This document shows, piece by piece, positions 30,030 to 37,309 of a DNA stretch of 49,730 nt. The notes under the pieces were generated by a model. That model did no database searches. It saw only the letters and a program-made list of their open reading frames with translations, and was not told the origin of the DNA. Made by a program: the position numbers and the translations under genes. This DNA comes from an uncultured Prevotellaceae bacterium (GTDB lineage: Bacteria; Bacteroidota; Bacteroidia; Bacteroidales; Bacteroidaceae), in NCBI GenBank assembly GCA_902776545.1, contig CACYQO010000016.1, positions 1-49,730 on the forward strand. The letters run 5' to 3'. Position 1 is the first letter of the stretch, and every line of letters starts with the position of its first letter.

Positions 30030-31313
30030 ATGAATATGAAAAGGAACTTAACCATTGTGATGCTTCTCTTGCTGGCCCTGACGATGTGGGCACAGGGGAA
30101 CGGGGCGCTCGACCAATTGAAGGCCGACCCGAAGAAATCGTACGGTACGGACTATCCGTATCAGTTTGCCACACCTCAGCTGACGAAGGCGCCGAAGGGC
30201 TACAAGCCGTTCTACATCAGCCACTACGGACGTCACGGTTCGCGCTACTACTGGAATGCGATGCTCTATCAGGAGCTGGCGAACCTGTTGACGAAGGCTC
30301 ACGAGCGGGGGCAGCTGACACAGGCGGGCGAGGCTTTCTTCGAGAAGTTCATGGCCGCAAAGGACGAGTTGCAGACGGGCGTGAGCGAGCTGTCGAACCT
30401 GGGTTGGGAGCAGCACCAGCGCATCGCAAGGACGATGTATAACAACTTCCCCGAGGTGTTCAAGAAGGGCGGCAATGTGCTGGCCATCGCCTCGCTGTCG
30501 GGACGCTGCGTGCTGAGCATGTCGTCGTTCTGTCAGGAGCTGGTGCAGTGCAATCCGGCCATCGAGATCCGCGAGCAGTCGTCGCGCTTCACGCTGGATG
30601 GCGTGGTGCCCTCAGACCGTCAGAACCCGAAGAAGCGTAAGTTCGCGAAATCGAAGGCGCGCTGGGAGCAGAACCGCGATAAGTTCACGTTCGACGAGTC
30701 GCTGCGTGAGAAGGTGGTGAACCGCACGTTTACGAGCACCGACTCGCTGCCGGGCAACATGCACCACATCGGCAGCAACCTGATCAACCTCTACACGTCG
30801 CTGCCCAGCATCGGCCACGAGGGGATGATGGAGGGGCTGATCACCGACGACGAGATGGTGGCCCAGTGGGAGCAGTCGAACCTCGGGTCGTACTCGTGGG
30901 TGTTTGAGCCGCAGAACGATATGGTGCCCATCCTGCAGGATATCATCCGGAAGGCCGACGCGGTGATCGGCGGCAGCAGCGACCGCATTGCCGACCTGCG
31001 CTTCGGGCACGACACGTGTCTGGGGCCGCTGACGGTGCTGATGGGTCTGAACGGCGCCGACAAGGATCCCGAGGACCCCTACGAGGTGAAGAACATCTAC
31101 CAGAACTGGCAGACGTGTAAGGCGTCGAACCTGCAGCTGGTGTTCTATCGCGGCAAGAAGGCCTCGGACGATATCCTCGTGAAGGCGCTGCTGAACGGCT
31201 CGGAGGTCTCGCTCCCCGTGAAGACGGACTGCTATCCGTATTACAAGTGGTCGGACTTCAAGGCGTATTACACGGGCAAGATTGCAAAGATTGAGAGTTT
31301 AAAGACAGAATGA
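30030..31313 (+). CDS. Histidine acid phosphatase (phytase/MINPP-like), secreted
   Basis: 427 residues with a signal peptide (MNMKRNLTIVMLLLLALTMW). The catalytic motif is HYGRHGSRYYW and the proton donor region is RFGHDTCLGPL with the HD pair, both hallmarks of the histidine acid phosphatase clade. Substrates in this clade include inositol phosphates and sugar phosphates. The stop overlaps the next ATG (ATGA), so it is co-translated with the SDR gene. Confidence 0.9.
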   Translation: MNMKRNLTIVMLLLLALTMWAQGNGALDQLKADPKKSYGTDYPYQFATPQLTKAPKGYKPFYISHYGRHGSRYYWNAMLYQELANLLTKAHERGQLTQAGEAFFEKFMAAKDELQTGVSELSNLGWEQHQRIARTMYNNFPEVFKKGGNVLAIASLSGRCVLSMSSFCQELVQCNPAIEIREQSSRFTLDGVVPSDRQNPKKRKFAKSKARWEQNRDKFTFDESLREKVVNRTFTSTDSLPGNMHHIGSNLINLYTSLPSIGHEGMMEGLITDDEMVAQWEQSNLGSYSWVFEPQNDMVPILQDIIRKADAVIGGSSDRIADLRFGHDTCLGPLTVLMGLNGADKDPEDPYEVKNIYQNWQTCKASNLQLVFYRGKKASDDILVKALLNGSEVSLPVKTDCYPYYKWSDFKAYYTGKIAKIESLKTE

Positions 31314-32092
31314 ATACATTAGATTTGTTTTCGCTGAAAGGCAAGACGGCTCTGATTACTGGTGGCTGCGGTCATCTGGGCAGGGCGATGACACAGGCGC
31401 TGGCAGACGCCGGAGCGCAGGTGTATGTGGCGGGCACCAGCCACGAGAAGTTCGAAGAGGTGTTCGGGGCTGATACGAAGCTCCGGTTCGTGAAGATCGA
31501 CATCATGGACTCCGCGAGCATCCGTGAGGCGTTCACCGAGGTGGCGACAGAGGCGGGGAGCATCGACGTGCTGATCAACAATGCGGCTCAGTATGCGGGC
31601 ATCGGCAAGCGGTCGGAGGATCTGACGGACGACGACTGGGCGCGCTGCATCGACGGTATAGCGGGCAGCGTGTATAAGTGCATCCGTGAGGTGCTGCCGT
31701 TTATGAAGAAGGGTGGCTCGATCGTGAACATCGCGTCGATGTACGGCATCGTGTCGCCGTATCAGGCTGTGTATGAGCCGCCCTGCGAGGCGTCGCTGAT
31801 ACCGGTGAACTACAGTGCGGCGAAGGCGAGTGTGATCCAGACGACGCGCTATTTCGGCACGTATCTCATCGAGCGGGGCATCCGCGTGAACAGTATCTCA
31901 CCGGGGCCGTTCCCCTCGCCGAAGGTGCAGGAGAACAAGGTGTTTGCCGACCGCCTGAGAGAGAAGAATCCGTCGCATCGTCTGGGTGATCCCGAGGACT
32001 TGAAGGGGGCTGTGCTCTTCCTGGCGTCTGACGCCTCGCGCTATGTGGTGGGGCAGAACATTCAAGTGGATGGAGGATGGACCATTTGGTAA
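31310..32092 (+). CDS. SDR family oxidoreductase
   Basis: 260 residues. TGGCGHLG (cofactor), NNAAQYAG, NIASMYG with the catalytic Ser, YSAAKA with Tyr and Lys, and SPGPFP. The insertion between Ser and Tyr (about 20 residues, YQAVYEPPCEASLIPVN) is larger than normal. SDRs of this type sit beside CMP-sugar and NeuB genes in flagellin- or capsule-glycan clusters (PtmA-like). Its start overlaps the phosphatase stop. Confidence 0.88.
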   Translation: MNTLDLFSLKGKTALITGGCGHLGRAMTQALADAGAQVYVAGTSHEKFEEVFGADTKLRFVKIDIMDSASIREAFTEVATEAGSIDVLINNAAQYAGIGKRSEDLTDDDWARCIDGIAGSVYKCIREVLPFMKKGGSIVNIASMYGIVSPYQAVYEPPCEASLIPVNYSAAKASVIQTTRYFGTYLIERGIRVNSISPGPFPSPKVQENKVFADRLREKNPSHRLGDPEDLKGAVLFLASDASRYVVGQNIQVDGGWTIW

Positions 32093-32121
32093 AGGTAAAA
32101 AGGTGAAAAAGTAAAAAGGTG
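32092..32121 (+). repeat. GTGAAAAAG tract that supplies a start codon
   Basis: Units of 7-8 bases (GTAAAAAG, GTGAAAAA) start at the SDR stop codon. The last GTG (32119-32121) is the only reasonable start codon of the cytidylyltransferase. Confidence 0.75.
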
Positions 32122-32850
32122 AAAAAGGTTTTGTGTATTGTGCAGGCGAGGCTGACGTCGTCGAGGCTGCCGGATAAGGTGATCATGCCGCTGGCGGGGA
32201 AGACGATCGCCGAACATGTGTTTGAGCGTCTGAGTCTGAGCCGACATATAGATAAGGTGGTGTTCGCCATCCCGACGGGTGAGCGCAACGACGAGCTGGA
32301 GCAGTTTCTGGAGGAGCGGGGGATTCCGTCGTTCCGGGGGAGTGAGGATAATGTGCAGGAGCGCTTTATCGGCTGCATCCGCGAGTATCAGCCGGAGATT
32401 GTGGTGCGCGCCACGAGTGATAATCCCTTCGTGGACTGGGAGCAGGCCGACCGTCAGATAGAGGGCCTGAAGGACTGCGACTATGTGTCGTCGGAGGGTG
32501 CGCCGCTGGGAACGGGTGTGGAGGTGTTCTATGCCGAGGGTCTCGAGGAGGCGTACAGGCTGGCGGAGAGTGACCGTGAAAGGGAGCACGTGACGCCGTA
32601 TCTGTATACGCATCCGGAAAGGTTCCGTGTGAAAAGAGTGCCGTATCATCTGACGCTGAACGGCAGTTACCGTCTGACGGTGGACACCGATCATGACTAT
32701 GCGCTCGCCCAACGTATCTATGAGGCGCTCTACGACGGGAAGCCCATCGCCAACGAACGCATCTATGCGTGGCTGGCCGAGCATCCCGAGGTGAGTCATC
32801 TCAATGACGATGTGGAGCAGAAAGAGGGAGATCTCATCGCAAAGCGATGA
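32119..32850 (+). CDS. Cytidylyltransferase family protein (SpsF-like)
   Basis: 243 residues from a GTG start. VLCIVQARLTSSRLPDKVIM is the nucleotide-binding signature of the CMP-sugar/SpsF group; RATSDNPFVDWEQADR carries the Asp metal ligand and SYRLTVDTDHDYAL the second. It should activate an acid sugar with CTP. The product of the adjacent NeuB-like enzyme is the expected substrate. Confidence 0.85.
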   Translation: MKKVLCIVQARLTSSRLPDKVIMPLAGKTIAEHVFERLSLSRHIDKVVFAIPTGERNDELEQFLEERGIPSFRGSEDNVQERFIGCIREYQPEIVVRATSDNPFVDWEQADRQIEGLKDCDYVSSEGAPLGTGVEVFYAEGLEEAYRLAESDREREHVTPYLYTHPERFRVKRVPYHLTLNGSYRLTVDTDHDYALAQRIYEALYDGKPIANERIYAWLAEHPEVSHLNDDVEQKEGDLIAKR

Positions 32851-32853
32851 TGG

Positions 32854-32921
32854 AAAATTATAAAATTATAAAATTATAAAATTATAAAATTATAAAATTA
32901 AAGAATTAAAAAATAAAATAT
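32854..32921 (+). repeat. ATTATAAA octamer tract
   Basis: Five to six near-perfect ATTATAAA units followed by ATTAAAGA/ATTAAAAA units. The tract fills the gap from the cytidylyltransferase stop to the NeuB start. Confidence 0.9.
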
Positions 32922-32922
32922 T

Positions 32923-33984
32923 ATGCTGAATTTTAACAAGAACATTAAGATCGGGAACCGGATGATTGGTCCGGACTATCCCACTTATTTCATCGCCGAG
33001 ATCGGCGGTAACTTCGACGGCAGTCTCGACAAGGCCAAGCGCCTGATCGATGCCGCGAAGGAGGCAGGTGCTGACTGCGCCAAGTTCCAGACATTCAAGG
33101 CCGAGAGCATCGTCTCGGAGGGCGGTTTCTCGAAGATGACCCTTCACGGCGTTCACGGTTCGTGGGGCCGTACGGTGACGGAGGTGTTCCGCGATGTGGA
33201 GTTCCCCATCGAGTGGCACCAGGAAGTGGCCGACTACTGTGCGAAGGTGGGCATCGACTTCTCCACCTCGCCTTATTTCAAGGAGGCCATCGACCTCTGC
33301 GCCGACATGAAGCTGCCGTTCATCAAGATCGGTTCGGGTGAGATCACGTGGCTCGAGATGCTCGACTACACCGCCCGTAAGGGTATCCCCGTGATGCTGG
33401 CTACGGGCGACGCGACGATGTCGGAGATCGACGAGGCCGTGCGCACCATCGAGAAGACGGGCAACAAGGATCTCGTGCTCATGCAGTGCATCACGAACTA
33501 TCCCTCAAAGATCGACAGCGCGAACGTGAACGTGCTGAAGACCTATCAGAGTGCGTTCGACTGTCTGACGGGCTATTCAGACCATTCGCCCGGTCATGTG
33601 GTGGCGCTGGCATCGGTGGTGTTGGGCGGTCGTGTGATTGAGAAGCACTTCACGCTCAATAAGACCGACAAGGGTCCTGACCATCCTCATTCGATGGAGC
33701 CGCAGGAGTTTAAGTTCATGGTCGACTCGATCCGTGAGGTGGAGCGTGCGATGGGTTCTACGCGTAAGGAGGTGGTCGCCGAGGAGGGTGAGACGGTGTT
33801 CGTGCAGCGTCGTTGCCTCTATGCGAAGCGTCCGCTGAAGAAAGGTCAGGTGATCACCGCCGAGGATATCGACGTGCTGCGTCCCGCCTTAGGCATTCCC
33901 CCGAAGTTCAAGGATACCATCATCGGCAAGACTGTCAATAAGGACATTCCCGCCCGCGATCCAATCTTTTGGGAGGACCTGTGA
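32923..33984 (+). CDS. N-acetylneuraminate synthase family protein (NeuB/SpsE-like)
   Basis: 353 residues: a TIM barrel with YFIAEIGGNFDGSLDKAK, CAKFQTFKAE, FSTSPYF, KIGSGEIT, MQCITNYP and YSDHSPGHVVA, then a C-terminal SAF (antifreeze-like) domain (YAKRPLKKGQVITAEDIDVL). Both domains of the sialic acid synthase family are present. It condenses phosphoenolpyruvate with an N-acetylated sugar to form a nonulosonic acid. The stop TGA is part of the following tract. Confidence 0.93.
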   Translation: MLNFNKNIKIGNRMIGPDYPTYFIAEIGGNFDGSLDKAKRLIDAAKEAGADCAKFQTFKAESIVSEGGFSKMTLHGVHGSWGRTVTEVFRDVEFPIEWHQEVADYCAKVGIDFSTSPYFKEAIDLCADMKLPFIKIGSGEITWLEMLDYTARKGIPVMLATGDATMSEIDEAVRTIEKTGNKDLVLMQCITNYPSKIDSANVNVLKTYQSAFDCLTGYSDHSPGHVVALASVVLGGRVIEKHFTLNKTDKGPDHPHSMEPQEFKFMVDSIREVERAMGSTRKEVVAEEGETVFVQRRCLYAKRPLKKGQVITAEDIDVLRPALGIPPKFKDTIIGKTVNKDIPARDPIFWEDL

Positions 33985-34064
33985 GAAGTGAAAAGTGAAG
34001 AGTGAAAAGTGAAGAGTGAAAAGTGAAAAGTGAAGAGTGAAAAGTGAAGAGTGAAAAGTGAAAA
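33981..34064 (+). repeat. GTGAAAA/GTGAAGA heptamer tract
   Basis: About eleven 7-base units. The tract begins within the NeuB stop codon and runs to the ATG of the YdcF-like gene (AAAAATG), so it makes up the entire intergenic region. Confidence 0.95.
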
Positions 34065-34658
34065 ATGATAACAGATAGAGAGAAGATTCTGGCGATTGTC
34101 GACAACGACTGTCTGTCGATGTCGGACGCCATCATCCTGTTGGAGGGTGACGGCTTCGACAGGTTCCGCAAGGCTGTGAGCCTGTATAAGCAGGGCCAGG
34201 CGCCGAAGATCGTGTTCAGCGGAAACATCACCGACTACGATTATGGCAGTTACCCCTTTGCGGAGGTGTTGCCGAGGATGCTGAAGGAGGGTGTGCCCGA
34301 GGAGGACATCATCCACGAGGACAAGTCGCTGAACACGCGTGAGCAGGCGGTAGAGGTGGTCAGAATGGCGCAGGAAAGGGGTTGGAAGAAGCTGATTCTG
34401 GTGGCGTCGCACGAGCACCAGTATCGGGCGTATCTGACGTTCCTCCGCGAGGTGCTCGACTCGAAGAGCGGCATCACGCTGTATAATGCGCCGGCAAGAA
34501 ACCTCGACTGGTTTGTGGACAAAGGGTGGGGTACCCGCTTCGAACGCCTCGAGGCGGAGATCCTCAGGATTGAGAAATATAGCGAGATGGGCCATCTGGC
34601 CAATGCACAGGAAGTGATAGAGTATCAGCAATGGAAAGAAGCACAATTGACAGACTGA
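34065..34658 (+). CDS. YdcF/DUF218-like protein
   Basis: 197 residues. DAIILLEGDGFDRFRKAVSL, KIVFSGNITDYDYG, IHEDKSLNTREQAVEVV and KKLILVASHEHQYRAYLTF follow the ElyC/SanA/YdcF layout (DUF218), which binds a nucleotide or glycan-like ligand. No membrane segment, so it is the soluble kind. In this cluster it may act on the sugar acid or its activated form. Confidence 0.8.
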   Translation: MITDREKILAIVDNDCLSMSDAIILLEGDGFDRFRKAVSLYKQGQAPKIVFSGNITDYDYGSYPFAEVLPRMLKEGVPEEDIIHEDKSLNTREQAVEVVRMAQERGWKKLILVASHEHQYRAYLTFLREVLDSKSGITLYNAPARNLDWFVDKGWGTRFERLEAEILRIEKYSEMGHLANAQEVIEYQQWKEAQLTD

Positions 34659-35254
34659 AACAGCTGTTCGGGAAGAACCTGATCGGGCCCGATGAGGTGA
34701 AACCGCTGCTGGAGCGCATCGGGGCGGGGAAGATCGTAATCCCCGAGTTGAACTATTCGCTGGAGGAGCTGGAGCAGTATGCGAAGGACTATCTGCTTGT
34801 GATGGGTCTGCCCTCGGTGGGCGGGAAGCCTGTGACGATCAGGACGCTGAGGGAGGCGTTCGGCGTCGATCCCGACGCGAGCGAGCCTTGTTTCTACAAT
34901 CAGGACTGGTATATGCACGAGGACTTCATCGACCGCCAGATGGATGCGCGCTGGTATCTGCTGCGCAAAGAGGTGGTCGAGGCGTCGCGGGCGGTGATGC
35001 CCGAGCAGCTGATGGCTGAGGACTATGCCTTCCCCACGGCGATACTCTGTGCGTATGCGTTCTTCGCCTATTGGTTCTGCTACGATGAGAAACTGTGGTA
35101 TCACGATTTTGTGTGGTGCAGCGATACCGACCATAACGGCGACCGCATCTACGTGGGCAAATACCACGATGTGGACGGGGTGAATAAGAACGGCTTCAGC
35201 GTGCATCGCCATCTGGCGCTCCGCAGTTGCTATGCCGCAGTCACAGTAAGGTAA
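34631..35254 (+). CDS. Unknown protein, 207 residues
   Basis: Overlaps the YdcF-like gene by 28 bases, so translational coupling is likely. It is rich in aromatic residues (FYNQDWYMHEDFIDRQMDAR, AYAFFAYWFCYDEKLWYHDF). VWCSDTDHNGDRIYVGKYHD looks like a metal-binding or carbohydrate-contact surface. No signal peptide and no recognised family. Conserved linkage to the NeuB and DUF4910 genes suggests a role in the same pathway. Confidence 0.65.
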   Translation: MERSTIDRLKQLFGKNLIGPDEVKPLLERIGAGKIVIPELNYSLEELEQYAKDYLLVMGLPSVGGKPVTIRTLREAFGVDPDASEPCFYNQDWYMHEDFIDRQMDARWYLLRKEVVEASRAVMPEQLMAEDYAFPTAILCAYAFFAYWFCYDEKLWYHDFVWCSDTDHNGDRIYVGKYHDVDGVNKNGFSVHRHLALRSCYAAVTVR

Positions 35255-35285
35255 TTGTTTATAGTTTAAAGTTTATAGTTTATAG
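35255..35285 (+). repeat. TTTATAG heptamer tract
   Basis: Four units (TTTATAG, TTTAAAG, TTTATAG, TTTATAG) run exactly up to the ATG of the DUF4910 gene. Confidence 0.9.
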
Positions 35286-36569
35286 ATGATTACTTCTGAG
35301 GGAGAATATATGTACGCGCTGGCGGGGAGGTTGTTCCCGATCTGCCGGAGTATTACGGGCGACGGGTTCAGACAATCGCTGGAGATGATCCGTGAGGAGG
35401 TGCCGGAGATGACGGTTCACGAGGTGCCGACGGGAACAGAGGTGTTCGACTGGACGGTGCCGAGAGAGTGGAATATCCGGGGCGGATGGATCAAGGATAT
35501 GCGGGGCGAGACGGTCATTGACTTCAAGGACTGCAACCTGCATGTGCTGGGCTATTCGGTGCCCGTCCACCTGAAGGTGAGCCGCGAGGAGCTGTTGGAG
35601 CATGTCTATACACAGCCCGATCAGCCCGACTGGATTCCCTACGTGACCTCGTATTATAAAGAGCGTTGGGGATTCTGCATGAGCGAGAGGCAGAAGGAAC
35701 GGCTGACCGACGAAGCGTATGAGGTGTGCATCGACAGTACGCTCGAGGACGGGAGCCTGACGTACGGCGAACTGATCCTGCCGGGCGAGACGAAGGAGGA
35801 GGTGTTCTTCTCGACCTATCTCTGTCATCCCTCGATGGCGAACAACGAACTGTCGGGTCCTTGTCTGATGGCGGCGCTCATCCGATATGTGAAGCGTCTG
35901 GAGAAACGGCGCTATACCTATCGCTTCGTCATCGTGCCCGAGACCATCGGTTCGATCACTTACCTGAGTCGCAACCTGAAGGAGATGCAGGCCCATGTGA
36001 AGGCGGGCTTCGTGCTGAGTTGCGTGGGCGACGACCGGACGTATTCGATGGTGTCGACGAAGTATGAGGATACGCTGGCGGACCGCGTGCTGAGAAATGT
36101 GCTCCACTATCATTATCCCGACTATATCCGGTATTCGTTTATGAAACGTGCCTCCGACGAGCGACAGTATGGTTCTGCGGGCGTCGGACTGCCCGTATGT
36201 GCGTTCTGCCGCAGCAAGTATCATGAGTTCCCGGAGTACCACACTTCGGCTGATAATATGGATTTTATCAGTCCCGAGGGTCTGCAGGGCTCGTATGAAG
36301 CGATGGTGAAGGTGATTGATGCGCTGGAGCATAACAGGCACTACGTGATGACCTGTCCGTGTGAGCCGCAGTTGGGCAAGCGCGGACTCTATCCCACCAT
36401 CAGCCAGAAGGGCACGTATGATGCCGCGAGGGCGATGCAGCACTTTACGGCGTATGCTGACGGGCGCAACGACCTGATTGAGATCAGCGATATCATCGGT
36501 GTGCCTGTGGACAAGTTGATTCCCATCGTGCAGAAGCTATTGGAGCATCAGCTGATTACGTTCGATTGA
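35286..36569 (+). CDS. DUF4910 aminopeptidase-like protein
   Basis: 427 residues. FPICRSITGDGFRQSL at the N-terminus, STYLCHPSMANNELSGPCLM with His and Glu as likely zinc ligands, VPETIGSITYL, ASDERQYGSAGVGLPVCAF and HTSADNMDFI are M28-peptidase-like. The C-terminal 60 residues resemble a winged helix. DUF4910 proteins often sit in surface-glycan clusters beside NeuB-type genes. The activity on a sugar or peptide conjugate is not known. Confidence 0.8.
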   Translation: MITSEGEYMYALAGRLFPICRSITGDGFRQSLEMIREEVPEMTVHEVPTGTEVFDWTVPREWNIRGGWIKDMRGETVIDFKDCNLHVLGYSVPVHLKVSREELLEHVYTQPDQPDWIPYVTSYYKERWGFCMSERQKERLTDEAYEVCIDSTLEDGSLTYGELILPGETKEEVFFSTYLCHPSMANNELSGPCLMAALIRYVKRLEKRRYTYRFVIVPETIGSITYLSRNLKEMQAHVKAGFVLSCVGDDRTYSMVSTKYEDTLADRVLRNVLHYHYPDYIRYSFMKRASDERQYGSAGVGLPVCAFCRSKYHEFPEYHTSADNMDFISPEGLQGSYEAMVKVIDALEHNRHYVMTCPCEPQLGKRGLYPTISQKGTYDAARAMQHFTAYADGRNDLIEISDIIGVPVDKLIPIVQKLLEHQLITFD

Positions 36570-36580
36570 GCATTCGGGAG

Positions 36581-37309
36581 ATGAAACGGGCGATTGTCAT
36601 AGGAGCGTCGTCGGGTATCGGTCGCGAGGTGGCAAGGCTGCTGATCAGCGAAGGCTGGACGGTGGGTGTGGCAGCCCGCAGGGAGGCGATGCTGCAAGAC
36701 CTCGGTGCTGCGGCGACAGCGTGTATCGACGTAACGGCGGAGGAGGCTACTCAGCGATTGCGACAACTCATTGAGGACGTGGGCGGGATGGATCTGTTTT
36801 TCTATGCCTCGGGCATCGGACATCAGAACCGCCAGTTACGTGAGGATATCGAAATGTCCACGATGCAGACGAACGGCTTGGGATTCACCAGGATGATCGG
36901 TGAGGCCTACCGGTATTTTGCAGAGCGACAGGAACAGGAAGGGTCGAAGGAGTGGGGGCATATCGTTGCAATCACGTCGATTGCGGGAACGAAGGGACTC
37001 GGACCGGCGCCGGCCTATTCGGCTACGAAGGTGATGCAGAACGTGTATCTGCAGGCGCTCGAACAACAGGCTCATCAGCGGGGGCTGAGGATCAGGTTTA
37101 CGGATATCCGCCCGGGATTTGTGGATACGGCGCTGCTGAAGGGGGACTTCCGTTATCCGATGATGCTTCAGCCCGAGAATGTCGCACGGGAAATCGTCTG
37201 TGCGATCAAAGCCCACAATCACATCCGCGTGATCGACTGGCGCTACCGTCTCCTTACCGCCTTCTGGCGCCGCATACCCCGCTGCCTCTGGCGACACTTC
37301 AGACTATAA
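36581..37309 (+). CDS. SDR family oxidoreductase
   Basis: 242 residues from the ATG at 36581, preceded by GGGAG; a TTG overlapping the previous stop is an alternative. GASSGIG cofactor motif, FYASGIG in the position of NNAG, AITSIAGTKG, YSATK and RPGFVDTALL. It is the last gene of the cluster and ends directly against the convergent glutamine synthetase stop at 37310. Confidence 0.86.
   Translation: MKRAIVIGASSGIGREVARLLISEGWTVGVAARREAMLQDLGAAATACIDVTAEEATQRLRQLIEDVGGMDLFFYASGIGHQNRQLREDIEMSTMQTNGLGFTRMIGEAYRYFAERQEQEGSKEWGHIVAITSIAGTKGLGPAPAYSATKVMQNVYLQALEQQAHQRGLRIRFTDIRPGFVDTALLKGDFRYPMMLQPENVAREIVCAIKAHNHIRVIDWRYRLLTAFWRRIPRCLWRHFRL

Noticed and set aside
35280-36443. 387-residue minus-strand frame opposite the DUF4910 gene
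   Set aside because: Antisense shadow of a GC-rich coding gene, with low-complexity Arg/His/Leu composition and no domain.
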